From NCBI RefSeq assembly GCF_026151205.1, contig NC_087074.1, positions 5,890,001 through 5,954,000 on the forward strand: a DNA stretch of 64,000 bases. Direction: 5' to 3'. A program made the translations under genes and the position numbers. The stretch is from Bolinopsis microptera (taxonomy: Eukaryota; Ctenophora; Tentaculata; Lobata; Bolinopsidae). The notes below the pieces were generated by a model. That model was not told the origin of the DNA, did not search any database, and saw nothing but the letters and a program-made list of their open reading frames with translations. This document shows positions 9,590-20,589 of the stretch, in pieces. Positions within the stretch are counted from its first letter, which is position 1. Every line of letters begins with the position of its first letter.

Positions 9590-11660
9590 TTAGATTTACG
9601 ATTTCTGCTGTTAGTTTCCTCCGACCCGAATCAAATTGATTTTTTTTTTTTTTTTCGAGATTTTGACTTCCAGTACCCCAATTTGGTTTCATTTTATCAT
9701 CAATTAACTGACTAATTGGTTTGTGGGCAAAAATTTCATCCAATCTGTCAAATGGGTGTTCAGAAATTTTCACATCTGAAAATGGGACAGAGTTTTGAAA
9801 ATACAACTTTTTGTTTTGTTAAGATTTCTGCTGTTAGCTTCCTCCGACCCGAATCAAACTTCCAGCACCTCAATCGTGTCATTTGGCATCTATAGTTGAC
9901 TGACTAATTGGTTGCAGGTCAAAAATTCGGCCAAAACTGTAAAATTTCGGTCCTGGAAATTTCAGCTTCAAAAACTGAAAATGGGACAAAGTATGGGACA
10001 GTATGATTTTCAATTTTTTTTCGAGATTTTGACTTCCAGTACCCCAATTTGGTTTCGTACCATCATCAATTAACTGACTAATTGGTTTGTGGGCAAAAAT
10101 TTCATCCAATCTGTCAAATGGGTGTTCAGAAATTTTCACATCTGAAAATGGGACAGAGTTTTGAAAATACAACTTTTTGTTTTGTTAAGATTTCTGCTGT
10201 TAGCTTCCTCCGACCCGAATCAAACTTCCAGCACCTCAATCGTGTCATTTGGCATCTATAGTTGACTGACTAATTGGTTGCAGGTCAAAAATTCGGCCAA
10301 AACTGTAAAATTTCGGTCCTGGAAATTTCAGCTTCAAAAACTGAAAATGGGACAAAGTATGGGACAGTATGATTTTCAATTTTTTTTCGAGATTTTGACT
10401 TCCAGTACTCCAATTTGGTTTCGTACCATCATCAATTAACTGACTAATTGGTTTGTGGGCAAAAATTTCATCCAATCTGTCAAATGGGTGTTCAGAAATT
10501 TTCACATCTGAAAATGGGACAGAGTTTTGAAAATACAACTTTTTGTTTTGTTAAGATTTCTGCTGTTAGCTTCCTCCGACCCGAATCAAACTTCCAGCAC
10601 CTCAATCGTGTCATTTGGCATCTATAGTTAACTAACTAATTGGTTGCGGGTCAGAAATTTGGCCAAAACTGTAAAATTTCGGTCCTGGAAATTTCAGCTT
10701 CAAAAACTGAAAATGGGACAAAGTATGGGACAGTATGATTTTCAATTTTTTTTTTCGAGATTTTGACTTCCAGTACCCCAATTTGGTTTCGATACCATCA
10801 TCAATTAACTAACTAATTGGTTTGTGGGCAAAAATTTCATCCAATCTGTCAAATGGGTGTTCAGAAATTTTCACATCTGAAAATGGGACAGAGTTTTGAA
10901 AATACAACTTTTTGTTTTGTTAAGATTTCTGCTGTTAGCTTCCTCCGACCCGAATCAAACTTCCAGCACCTCAATCGTGTCATTTGGCATCTATAGTTGA
11001 CTAACTAATTGGTTGCGGGTCAGATATTCGGCCAAAACTGTAAAATTTCGGTACTGGAAATTTCAGCTTCAAAAATTGAAAATAGGACAAAGTATGGGAC
11101 AGTATGATTTTCAATTTTTTTTTCGAGATTTTGACTTCCAGTACCCCAATTTGGTTTGATACCATCATCAATTAACTGACTAATTGGTTTGTGGGCAAAA
11201 ATTTCATCCAATCTGTCAAATGGGTGTTCAGAAATTTTCACATCTGAAAATGGGACAGAGTTTTGAAAATACAACTTTTTGTTTTGTTAAGATTTCTGCT
11301 GTTAGCTTCCTCCGCCCCGAATCAAACTTCCAGCACCTCAATCGTGTCATTTGGCATCTATAGTTGACTAACTAATTGGTTTTGGGTCAGAAATTCGGCC
11401 AAAACTGTAAAATTTCGGTCATGGAAATTTCAGCTTCAAAAACTGAAATGGGACAAAGTATGGGACAGTATGATTTTCAATTATTTTCCGAGATTTTGAC
11501 TTCCAGTAACCAATTTGGTTTCATACCATCATCAATTAAATGACTTATTGGTTTGTGGGCAAAAATTTCATCCAATCTGTCAAATTGGTGTTCAGAAATT
11601 TTCACATCTGAAAATGGGACAGAGTTTTGAAAATACAACTGTTTGTTTTGTTAAGGGTTC
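9590..11660. repeat. Dimeric satellite array, period about 366 bp (5-6 copies)
   Basis: Near-identical units repeat at about 366-bp spacing (matching points 9806, 10172, 10538, about 10905, 11274, 11640). Each unit contains two diverged halves of about 180 bp that align to each other: both run CTTCCAG-ACC-CAAT, then GACTAATTGGTT, then TCAGAAATTTTCA or the related ATTTCAGCTTCA, then CTGAAAATGGGACA. The first unit is truncated (half A is missing near 9640). Minus-strand frames of 84-97 codons recur with the period but have no known domain and look like by-products. The array sits in an intron of the candidate extracellular gene, between the PAN-like and ZP-like exons. Confidence 0.88.
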
Positions 11661-11699
11661 AAGAACATTGAAAAAAGACGGAAAAAAATCGAATTTTTG

Positions 11700-12303
11700 A
11701 TGGTTTTGATTGCCTTCTACTTATAGTATTAATGTCCGTTCATAATTATGTCCGTTGAAGTAATGTCCGTTGAAGTAATGTCCGTCCAAATAAGGTCCGA
11801 TAAGGTACTCACTGTTTATTACCTGATTCTATTTCTTATAACTAATCATTGTGTCGTTCAGTTCCACAGTATAGTTCCGCACATGCTGAACATCAAAGTT
11901 CCGGCAAAAACGCATTTATCTGCGTTGTTTCATAGTTAATTAAAACAATTTGAAGAAAAATAATGTTATAATCAAATCTCTGCAGTAAACTACTGGCACC
12001 CATTACATTTGAACCAGTTGATGATAAAATTCATAATCACCAAGTATTATGAAATTGAAATCTCGACTTACCTTTATCGCTAACGTCTTCAAGATGTATT
12101 GTTTCGTAAGATCCGTCCTCGACCAAAGCAAGAGACATTTTATCGTTAGAACAGGTTACCGTGCTGGTTATTGCTGAAATAAAAAACGTTTAAAAAGATG
12201 AGGATCTTTGATGGTTTTGAATGCCTTCTAGCGTTCATATTAATGTCCATTCATAATTATGTCCGTTCATTTAATGTCCGTCCAAATAAGGTCCGATAAG
12301 GTA
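11700..12303. repeat. Two direct copies of a transposon-end-like block (ATGTCCGT / GGTCCGATAAGG)
   Basis: Bases 11700-11806 and 12208-12302 share TGATGGTTTTGATTGCCTTC-like starts, several ATGTCCGTTCAT words and the same terminal GTCCAAATAAGGTCCGATAA followed by GGT. The terminal 40 bp is the reverse complement of 2464-2500. Between the two copies lies the small ZP-like exon. Bases 12304-12560 hold no gene. Confidence 0.6.
12072..12173 (-). CDS. Small phase 1-1 exon, possible start of a zona pellucida (ZP) domain
   Basis: The exon is 102 bp, with an acceptor ATTTCAG immediately before 12173 and a consensus donor AAAG|GTAAGT immediately after 12072. Read in phase 1 it gives 33 uninterrupted codons: ITSTVTCSNDKMSLALVED, then GSYETIHLEDVSDK. 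A single cysteine followed by acidic/amide residues, Met and alternating hydrophobics resembles the first strand of ZP-N domains, but the match is short. It lies on the same strand and has the same intron phase as the PAN-like and TSP1 exons downstream, so it may be an upstream exon of that gene. No initiating exon was found. Confidence 0.5.
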
Positions 12304-12559
12304 TATTAAAGCTTTAAAGCATATATATATGTGAATTTGACCAAAACTCATAATTGGGTAGAGTGGACCGCTGTCATGGTGTTTCTCTTTCCCAAAAAAA
12401 AGTAAATGATATTAATTTGAATGACCATCAGCAAAGGCAAAATGATATCGAGAATGAATGATTTAGGGTTGGGATTAAGGGTTTTGTAAAACCGTTTTGT
12501 TCGGCTGCAAAACCATGAAAACCAAAGTCACGTGATAATTTTAAGTCTAGCGAATTAGA

Positions 12560-13138
12560 AAAAGCCAGCGCCGAGACATTTAGCGTGAACCGTCGCAAAC
12601 CGACATCCTCCGCTATCTATTTTTTAAAATAGCGCTAGATGTAGCCGCGTCAGATGTCACTGCGACATCTAGCGCTAGACAGCGGTAGATGTTGCCCACA
12701 AAAAGGCCAGAAATTCTGTGCAAATAGCGCTAGCTGTCGCCTGGCGACCATGTCGCGTAACTAGCGTTAAATGACGCTAGATAGCGTTATCTAGCGTCAT
12801 GTAGCGTCATCTTGATCTTGACGGATGTTACTCGTCTAAATTTCTTCGAAGTAGCGCGCGCCGCTTTCTTCTCGAAATGTTAATGGCCCGACGGCAAGTG
12901 CTACGAAGTAGCGCGCGCCGGGCCAGACCATTAACAATGGTCAATCTTGATCTAGCGCTATTTAGCGTTATCTAGCGTCATCTAGCGCTATTTAGCGCTA
13001 TCTAGCGCTTGATAGCGACATTGAAAAGGTGCAGAACAATTGGCGGCATTGTCGCTAATTGTCGCTAACTGGCGGTATCTTAATTTAGCATCATCTAACG
13101 TCATTTCACGATAGACGACGCTATAGATGACGTAAGAC
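12560..13138 (+). repeat. CGCTA-rich dispersed repeat, copy 2
   Basis: This is the longest copy. It has the standard order of landmarks (GACATCCTCCGCTATC, GCCCACAAAAAGGCC, TAGCGCTAGCTGTCGC, ACATTGAAAAGGTGCA, CAATTGGCGGCATTGTCGC). It also carries an extra GC-rich insert around 12830-12950 with AAGTAGCGCGCGCCG occurring twice. Confidence 0.75.
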
Positions 13139-13146
13139 GTTAAATG

Positions 13147-13984
13147 AGTACAGTACGGAATAAATGTAAGTGGGAAGTATCGATGTCAAAGAAGACGCTT
13201 GCGTTTGAAATGATATTTCATATTTCAAGCTTGGCCAACTCTTCATATTTACTCAAACTACAACTACAAGGATGTGAATTGTAAGCCGTGAATCTAATTT
13301 TGCTTAAGCATGAAATCCAGCCCTTCTCGCTGGCTAATATTGATCAGGTTATCTATCAGCTGACTGTACCTCGTGACTGCGTCACTCGGTGACCACGTGC
13401 CCGACTGACTGGTGCGGGACAATATAAAGGTAAGCTGTTATAGAACTCCTGACCAAACGAGTGCCGAAGGCACGAGTTGTGTCAGGAGTTCTATAAATTG
13501 CTTATGGTACGGCACAATACAACAGTCTTGGGAACATTTTCCGACCATAATTTTGAAATTTGGTGCATTTTAACTGTGTCAAATTGGCAAAAAAATGTAT
13601 CTACTTCCGACACAAAGTGTTCATTGTCCAATGAGCATTCTGCCAGTGCCATGCTGCTACCATCGTGTTACTCTCGTGGTTGCCACATGACAGCTTACCT
13701 AACTGCTATTGGACAGCGCACTTTTGTCACGTGTGTCACATTTATTGAGTACAGTACGGAATAATTATGTAAGTGGGAAGTATCGATGTCAAAGAAGACG
13801 CTTGCGTTTGAAATGATATTTCATATTTCAAGCTTGAAGGATGTGAATTGTAAGCCTTGAATCTAATTTTGCTTAAGCATGAAATCCAGCCTTTCTCGCT
13901 GGCTAATATTGATCAGGTTATCTATCAGCTGACTGTACCTCGTGACTGCGTCACTCGGTGACCACGTGCCCGACTGACTGGTGC
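13147..13984. repeat. Direct-repeat pair (about 265 and 238 bp) flanking a 330-bp unique core
   Basis: Bases 13147-13415 and 13747-13984 are nearly identical, from GAGTACAGTACGGAATAA to GTGCCCGACTGACTGGTGC. The second copy lacks about 30 bp near 13835. The core between them has no open frame of note but contains a strong hairpin (13439-13495). The arrangement is LTR-like, yet the repeats lack TG...CA ends, a primer-binding site and a target duplication, so retroelement identity is not supported. Confidence 0.65.
13439..13495. other. Hairpin/cruciform, 15-bp perfect outer stem
   Basis: TATAGAACTCCTGAC at 13439-13453 is exactly complementary in reverse to 13481-13495. An inner GTGCC-GAA-GGCAC stem sits in the loop. 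There is no U tract and no gene context to suggest a terminator. Confidence 0.7.
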
Positions 13985-14679
13985 CGTAACATAAGGTCAT
14001 TAATCCTTTTCTGTGATAAATAGATTCCACATATACCTATCTAATAAATATAACATGATCTAATATCCGAGCAAGGTACACTACATGTCTTCTGACTTTT
14101 TGTAATTGAATGATGTTCCAAATCTCTTCATAGATCGAAAACACATAACTTCGCTGGGACGCAAGGCAAATTTCCGTCGATTCATAATTATTAGGGGGAG
14201 GCTGTGTACAACAGATATCAGGATACCTTGCGTCCATCCGATGTTAGCACTTTAGCACAGCTGATGTGTCCAGCTTTATTATATATATAGGCATTTCCCC
14301 ATGGGGCTGTATATTGAGCAACCTTCCTCTGAGTCTGAGTTCTGTGTCGAGCGTGCTAAATCACTTTACAGTCGATCTTCGAGATTGTTCTAAAAGGGCC
14401 CCCGACAGTTGAAACCAACTTCAATCGACATATTTTTTAAATGCTCCCCTGACGACAGTGACGAGATATTGGTGAAGAACTGTCTCGATCACGTGATATG
14501 ACCGTATAAGCTTAAGAAAGTTAGTCTAATTTCTCCTTAGGGTTAGGGTTTCAGCATATGCTTTTGTTAAGGATTGTGTTAGGGTTAGGGTTGGGATCAG
14601 ATTAGAGGGTTACCAAGGTAACACGTGTTAACTGTTAGTGTTACCATGATGATGTAATAACAGGGTCATAGTAACTGTA
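13985..14679 (+). repeat. Conserved duplication block b, copy 1 (with TTAGGG runs)
   Basis: This non-coding block recurs after each CGCTA repeat. Landmarks are ATTCCACATATACCTATCTA, GACGCAAGGCAAATTTCCGT, GATACCTTGCGTCCAT, CCATGGGGCTGTATATTGAG, GATCACGTGATATGACCGTA, and GTTAGGGTTAGGGTTTCAGC followed by a second short TTAGGG run. No reading frame is conserved among copies. Confidence 0.75.
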
Positions 14680-15063
14680 CCGACATCCTCCGCTATCTAG
14701 CGCTAGATGTAGCCGCGTCAGATGTCACTGCGACATTTAGCGCTAAACAGCGGGAGATGTCGCCCACAAAAAGGCCAGAAATCCTGTGCAAATAGCGCTA
14801 GCTGTCGCCTGGTGACCATTAATTCGCGTAACTAGTGTTAAATGCGGCTAGATAGCGTTATCTTGCGTCATGTAGCGTCATCTAGCGCTATTTAGCGCTA
14901 TCTAGCACTAGATAGCGACATTGAAAAGGTGCATAACAATTGGCGGCATTGTCGCTAATTGGCGGTATCTACTATATCTAGCGTCATCTTGATCTAGCGT
15001 CATCTAGCGTCGCATTATTTCACAATAGACGACGCTAAATTACGCTAGATGACGCTAGATGTC
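14680..15063 (+). repeat. CGCTA-rich dispersed repeat, copy 3 (start of duplication unit 1)
   Basis: Same landmarks as the other copies. It begins after AACAGGGTCATAGTAACTGT and ends with tandem GACGCTAGATG words. Confidence 0.78.
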
Positions 15064-15955
15064 GAATTTCAACAATCGGTAAAGGTCCCTGCTCTCTACA
15101 AAATAAAAAACAACGTACCTACTGTAAAGCGATACAAAGTTTATGGTCATTAGACATTAATCCTCTTGTTTCACTTGTCCTTGTCTCTCAACCGGATATT
15201 ATCCAACTATCAGTATTTCAATCATGAGACTAATAAACAGCGAACTACTCCATCATTTGATATTAATCATTTTCTTTGATAAATGTAATCATGATTTCCG
15301 CTTGGTACTCATCAGGTCTCTAAGAAAGCCAACAGTGTGCTGATATGCATTGTCATATGTACTTCCTAGAAGCAGCACACGGCCCATTTATGACTTGCAC
15401 GAGTTATAATTATTAATCCGTATATTTTCATAATCTAATATGGCCGAGCAGGGTAGATGTCTCCTAAACTTTTGATTGATGTTCCGCAAATCTCTTCCTA
15501 GATCGAAAACACATACCTTCGCTGTGACGCAAGGCAAATTTCCATCGTTTCATAATTATTGGGGGAAGACTGTGTACAACAGAAATCAGGATACCTTGCG
15601 TCCATACGATGTTAGCACTTTAGCACAGCTGATGTGTCCAGCTTTATAGGCATTTCTCCATGGGGCTGTATATTGAGCAACCTGTCTCTGAGTTCTGTGT
15701 CGAGCGTGTTAAATCACTCTACAGTCGATCTTCGAGATTGTTCTAAAAGGGCCCCCGACAGTTGAAACCAACTTCAATCGACATATTTTTTAAATGCTCC
15801 CCTGACGAGATATTGGCGAAAAACTGTCTCGATCACGTGATATGACCGTATAAGCTTAAGGAAGTTCATTAGGGTCAAGGTTTCAGCATATGCTTTTGTT
15901 AAGCATTGTGTTAGGGTTAGGGTTCATGGGATCAGATTAGAGGGTTAGGGCACAG
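15064..15955 (+). repeat. Conserved duplication block b, copy 2 (unit 1)
   Basis: It matches 13985-14679 and 20932-21600, including GACGCAAGGCAAATTTCC and the two TTAGGG-like runs at about 15910-15950. The first 200 bases (15064-15260) are more diverged. No gene is seen. Confidence 0.7.
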
Positions 15956-16793
15956 CCGGGGATTTCATGAATGATTTTGGCACATTTTTGAAAAAAAATC
16001 AAATACAATTTAATGGTAATTATGACATTTCAAAGTCGAAAAATTTATTGTCTACGTTGAGTACGTTTAAATATAGAAAATACAACATACGGCTTAAATT
16101 AGACTAAGGCTAGTAGCATAAAATCCGTGGTTCTTCCTCAGTATGATCAGACTTTTCAATTAATCATCTCCGTGAAATTTGCGATAAAACATACTGCATA
16201 CGTAGAAACTAAAAAGTAAAGATACTGCACTGCAGCTAAAACTTGTCATACGTTGTATGACCCGCCGCGCACGAGTGCGCTGCTCCCCCTGTATCGTCAC
16301 CATAGTGAAATGACCGTGGGGGTCGCAACGTGCTACAAGCTAAAACTACGGCTCAACGCAAACTACAGAGCCTAAAATTTTGTGAACCAAGCCATATTTG
16401 GATGTGGGATTACTTTTAAATCACGAGGTCGAGATAAAGTAGCAGCTGAGGGTTATCCTCAGTTCCGAGTTGAGGATTAGAAATTAAGTATGGATCTCAG
16501 GATAGTGAGGATTATCCTGAGTTGGTTCACAGCACGAAGTTGCGGTTTAATCCTCAAGTCGGTGAGGATAAGCCGCACCTTGAGTTTAATCCTTCCCGAT
16601 TGCATCACATCAGCCTAAATTATATTTATAATCAAATTCATGTTTCAATTTCTGACTTCAGTTTGGTAAACTACCCCCGGCCCCGGCAAAATAAAAAATT
16701 TCCCGGCCCCGGCCCCAGCCAATTCTCAGTGGTCAACCCCGGCCCCGGCTATATTGGGGCTCCCCGGCCCCGGTCAGAATCCTGCCCCGGTCG

Positions 16794-16825
<32 letters not shown>

Positions 16826-16845
16826 GTCTACGTGCCTGTGATAGG
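15956..16845. other. Unit-1-specific insertion with CCCCGG-rich end and 25-C run
   Basis: Sister units continue from TTAGGG into TTTCGAATAGTCG, whereas here about 890 bp of unrelated sequence intervenes. The left end reads CACAGCCGGGGATTTC and the right end CGTGCCTGTG, a weak inverted repeat. The last 170 bp is packed with CCCCGGCCCCGG words, includes CAGTGGTC...GACCACTG (16728-16800, inverted), and ends in 25 C (16801-16825). The rest is non-coding. No target duplication could be recognised. Confidence 0.45.
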
Positions 16846-18150
16846 AGAATTTAAGGGTCAAGGAGGCCCGGTGAAGGTTTTATGGAGGTACATACATCAC
16901 ATAATACGTAATCAAACCCCCCCCCCCTGGTTCATGAATTCTTCCATTCCTAGTTCTAGACAAAGTGTTTTATCTTATGATCAGATTATAATCTCCTCGG
17001 ATCCCAATCTTATTCCGGAGAAATCAGTACGGTAAGGTAAATTGATCGAAGCAAACCAATATCGCGAGAAGAGGTCACGTCAACCTGGTGAGCACAGTGG
17101 ATATCCTTACTGCATACGGCTAGTAAAACAAGGATTTGAAACTGTGGGGTCCGTGCAGACCCACCTACCTGTGGCTAATGCTCTAATTTACTAAAACAAT
17201 ACATTCTAGGAGGAAAGTAACAGTTCCTGATTGAACTAAGCAGGGCCGGTGCACTCCAGTTAGACTTTTCATTCCACTTGTTCCGCGGAAGGAATATTAA
17301 TAGACAAGGATTTCGTAGAAATTTTTAATTGAATTCCACAATCAAAATTCCAACTGCTAAGGATTCTTTCAAAGAAATTTCTAATAAAACAGTAAACTCA
17401 TATCAGTGCCAACAATTTAAAATGAAATTAAATATAAATCTAGGTACAACATTTTAGTTGTTTGTCCCGAGAAATTGATTGGGTATTTTAAATCAAAATA
17501 AAATAAAATTAAGAAACTGTTAATAAATAACGGTTTTACATAAACCCTTACCCGACCCCAATCCAAACCATAACTACCTTATCGGTCATAATTATCACAT
17601 TACTTTCACGCTGAAGATAATAATGTCCGTAAATAATAAAGTCCGTAATTATTCCCATTAATTTTAGTGTGTATCCCTGCATAGTGCATATGTGTAGATA
17701 TGTGTGTAGCCGATTACTATATTAGTTTATTAGTATAAACCAGGGCAAATATAATCACTCATGCACTCCTCAGTCACATTCTAGAGTTCAGAAAAAGAGT
17801 AAAACACTTAGCTAACAAATCACCAGCCGCGGGGTCTGAAAACTTTTACAAAATGTCCCCAATGTCTTTTTCAACATAAACTGATCAATATACTTTACAA
17901 GTACTATTAGAGTATTAATAAAGGTTAAGACTAACTAGTTGGAGAGTTTCAGGAAGATGAACAGATATCTTTTCTAATTTAAATTACTCTATAAAAAAGT
18001 CATGTTTTTTTGGAGCACCCTGTATCAAAGTAATTGATAAATTACCTAGTCTTTTCTTGTCTTCTTCGAGCTTTCGATGAGTCATTAGGCTAAGTAGACA
18101 TTTTCATGATACAGTAAAACCTTTTATAGCGGGTCTCGGGAGAAACGGAA
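16846..18150 (+). repeat. Conserved duplication block c (unit 1)
   Basis: This non-coding block leads into the minisatellites. Landmarks are TGGTTCATGAATTCTTCC, CAAACCAATATCGCGAGAAG, GGATATCC followed by TTACTGCA, ATAATGTCCGTAAATAATAA, ATGTGTGTAGCCGATTAC (about 17698), TTTTTTGGAGCACCCTGTAT, and CAGTAAAACCTTTTATAGCG (18113). The last phrase after TA resembles a pogo/Tigger-type terminal repeat. It preserves the empty insertion site of the 7.2-kb element found in unit 2. Confidence 0.72.
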
Positions 18151-18154
18151 AGTG

Positions 18155-18410
18155 CACGATATAGAGGAGGAAAAGAAGAGGCCCGGTATAGAGGAGGAAA
18201 AGAAGAGGCCCGGTATAGAGGAACAAAAGAAGAGGCCCGGTATAGAGGAGGAAAAGAAGAGGCCCGGTATAGAGGAGGAAAAGAAGAGGCCCGGTATAGA
18301 GGAGGAAAAGAAGAGGCACGATATAGAGGAGGAAAAGAAGAGGTCCGGTATAGAGGAGGAAAAGAAGAGGCCCGGTATAGAGGAGGAAAAGAAGAGGCCC
18401 GGTATATCCA
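18155..18410. repeat. 27-bp minisatellite (about 9 copies, unit 1)
   Basis: The repeat unit is GAGGAGGAAAAGAAGAGGCC plus CGGTATA. The period is a multiple of three, so all copies read through (plus-strand EEEKKRPGI, minus-strand PGLFFSSSI). The array grows out of a short pogo-like end (CAGTAAAACC...TATAGAGG) and ends at TATATCCAAGTACCCGGTAT. Confidence 0.9.
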
Positions 18411-18527
18411 AGTACCCGGTATACATTGGCACAGTTGATGGTATATGTAATTATTAGATCATACTTCTAGTTTCGGGATAGCCTGTAGCAGACAACGCCC
18501 GATACTAATGTATCTACAGACTTATGG

Positions 18528-19328
18528 ACCAGGTGAGAAGGTGAGAGGAGCTGCAAGGTGAGCAGGTGAAACAACAGATGGACCAGGTGAGAAGGTGAGA
18601 CGAGCTGCAAGGTGAGCAGGTGAAACAACAGATGGACCAGGTGAAAAGGTGAGAGGAGCTGCAAGGTGAGCAGGTGAAACAACAGATGGACCAGGTGAGA
18701 AGATTGATAGGAGCTGCAAGGTGAGCAGGTGTAACAACACATGGACCAGGTGAGAAGGTGAGAGGAGCTACAAGGTGATCAGGTGTAACAACAGATGGAC
18801 CAGGTGAGAAGGTGAGAGGAGCTGCAAGGTGAGCAGGTGTAACAACAGATAGACCAGGTGAGAAGGTGAAAGGAGCTGCAAGGTGAGCAGGTGTAACAAC
18901 AGATGGACCAGGTGAGAAGGTTAGAGGAGCTGCAAGGTGAGCAGGTGTTGAGGTGTAACAACAGATGGACCAGGTGAGAAGGTTGATAGGAACTGCAAGG
19001 TGAGTAGGTGTAACAACAGATGTACCAGGTGAGAAGGTGAGAGGAGCTGCAAGGTGAGCAGGTGTTACAACAGATGGACCAGGTGAGAAGGTGAAAGGAG
19101 CTGCAAGGTGAGCAGGTGTAACAACAGATGGATCAGGTGAGAAGGTGAGAGGAGCTGCAAGGTGAGTAGGTGTAACAACAGATGTACCAGGTGAGAAGGT
19201 GAGAGGAGCTGCAAGGTGAGCAGGTGTAACAACAGATGAACCAGGTGAGAAGGTGAGAGGAGCTGCAAGGTGAGCAGGTGTAACAACAGATGGATCAGGT
19301 GAGAAGGTGAGAGGAGCTGCAAGGTGAG
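18528..19328. repeat. 54-bp minisatellite (about 15 copies) 3' of the first zinc-finger copy
   Basis: The unit reads GACCAGGTGAGAAGGTGAGA, GGAGCTGCAAGGTGAGCAGG, TGTAACAACAGATG. Each unit has two CAGGTG hexamers and up to four CAG/AAG|GTGAG words. Because 54 is divisible by three, all three minus-strand frames stay open for hundreds of codons, which is not evidence of a protein. Confidence 0.92.
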
Positions 19329-19344
19329 ACTTGTAATGTGCTGG

Positions 19345-20288
19345 TTAGTTACTGGGGAAGAAACCGGGAAGTAATCTGGAACTAGGGAGAACAGGGTCAG
19401 CGAAGTTCAGGGGCTTTACAAATGTGAGAGGCTTCACGAATGGTAAAGGCTTAACAAAAATAGGGCCTCCAACGCTACTGTTTTGGAAGTAATTCGAAGC
19501 CTGGCCGCTTTCGTGAATAAAATGTAATTTCTCTTCAATGCCGTCCCGCTGATACGGTTTTTCACCGGTATGAGTCATCTGATGGTGAACTAGGTTTGAT
19601 TTTGGCTTGCACTGTAAGAACATTCAGAGCATTTATACGGTTTTTCACCGGTATGAGTACGCTGATGGTAAACCAGGTTTGCTTTTCGGCTTGCAGTGTA
19701 TGAACATTCAGAGCATTTGAAAGGTTTTTCACTGGTATGGATCCGCTGATGGCAAACCAGGTTTGCTTTTTGATGGGCACTGTAGGAACATTCAGAGCAT
19801 TTATACGGTTTTTCACCGGTGTGGGTCCGCTGATGGCAAACCAGGTTTGATTTTTTGCTTGCACTGTAGGAACATTCAGAGCATTTGAAAGGTTTTATGC
19901 AAATATGAACGCTATGGTGGGAAACTAAAGTTGATTTTCTGGAAGCACTGTAGGAACATTTAGAGCGAATGTAAGCATTTTCACTGGCATGAACCCATTG
20001 GTGTGGAACTAATGCTGATTCCTGATTAAGACAATACAACTGAGAAACACCATTCGAATACACTTCTGATTTGATTAACAAGTTATCTTCCTCCTTCTTA
20101 ATCTCTGTCTTGATCAATTCTGGTGGAAAACTTTCTAATTCCTCCATCTTCATCTCATCTTTAAAGTCTGGAACATTTTCTTCCTCCTTCTTAATCTCTG
20201 TCTTGATCAATTCTGGTGGAAAACTTTCTATCTCTTCCATCTTCATCTCATCTTTAAAATTAAAGTCTGGAACATTTTTCTGCTCCAT
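19345..20288 (-). pseudogene. C2H2 zinc-finger gene, copy 1 (frameshifted, three fingers deleted)
   Basis: The start ATG at 20286-20288 and the stop region at 19345 match those of the intact copies. Loss of one T in a T run near 19600 shifts the frame within the last finger: the first 232 codons end at 19590, and the rest of the protein continues in another frame to 19345. Relative to the copies at 34.5 and 44.2 kb, 84 residues (exactly three 28-residue fingers) are missing, apparently by recombination between the two similar degenerate fingers. Three canonical CxxC-x12-HxxxH fingers remain plus the broken one. The N-terminal duplicated acidic repeat and the C-terminal FVKPL repeats are still present. 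It is probably inactive or encodes a truncated protein. Confidence 0.85.
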
Positions 20289-20589
20289 TTCACTAAAAAG
20301 TCAACGACCTTACAAAAGTTGCCTTTTAACAATCGTCATTAGAAAATAAAATGAATATAAGTTCGAGATACTAAATTCCAGTGTTAATTTGGAGAGCTTT
20401 TCGTGTAAAAGTAGTAACCCAGAAAATAGAAAATAAGCGAAGAAGGTTAACAAATTGGATACAAGTTTGACCAAAGGTTAACAAGGTATTGCTGATAGTG
20501 TTGATATTAATAAGGCAGCTCATGTTACCAAGGTAACATGTGTTAGTGTTACCAGGATTATGTAATATAAACAGGGTCATAGTAACTGT
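20289..20589 (-). other. Conserved upstream region of zinc-finger copy 1
   Basis: These 300 bases upstream of the ATG are nearly identical in copies 1, 2 and 3 and absent from copy 4. An acceptor-like TTTTTAG lies 4 bases before the ATG. A GGTAACA-type inverted phrase (TGTTACCAAGGTAACA, about 20523-20538) lies about 245 bases upstream. No TATA box can be assigned with confidence. Confidence 0.45.

Noticed and set aside
9513-11274. Recurrent 84-97-codon frames as a small protein family
   Set aside because: They track the 366-bp satellite period exactly, include homopolymer-dependent frameshifts and show no known motif; shared sequence reflects recent duplication.
13147-13984. LTR retrotransposon
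   Set aside because: The direct repeats have no TG...CA ends, primer site, polypurine tract, coding sequence or target duplication.
16522-17035. Proline-rich reading frames around 16.8 kb
   Set aside because: They exist only because of the CCCCGG-rich sequence and the 25-C run and are not preserved in sister units.
18124-18457. Reading frames of EEEKKRPGI or PGLFFSSSI repeats
   Set aside because: By-products of the 27-bp minisatellite; copy number varies freely and the arrays are interrupted by insertions.
18528-19328. CRISPR-like repeat array
   Set aside because: Repeats are contiguous with no unique spacers, and the DNA is clearly eukaryotic with no cas-like genes.
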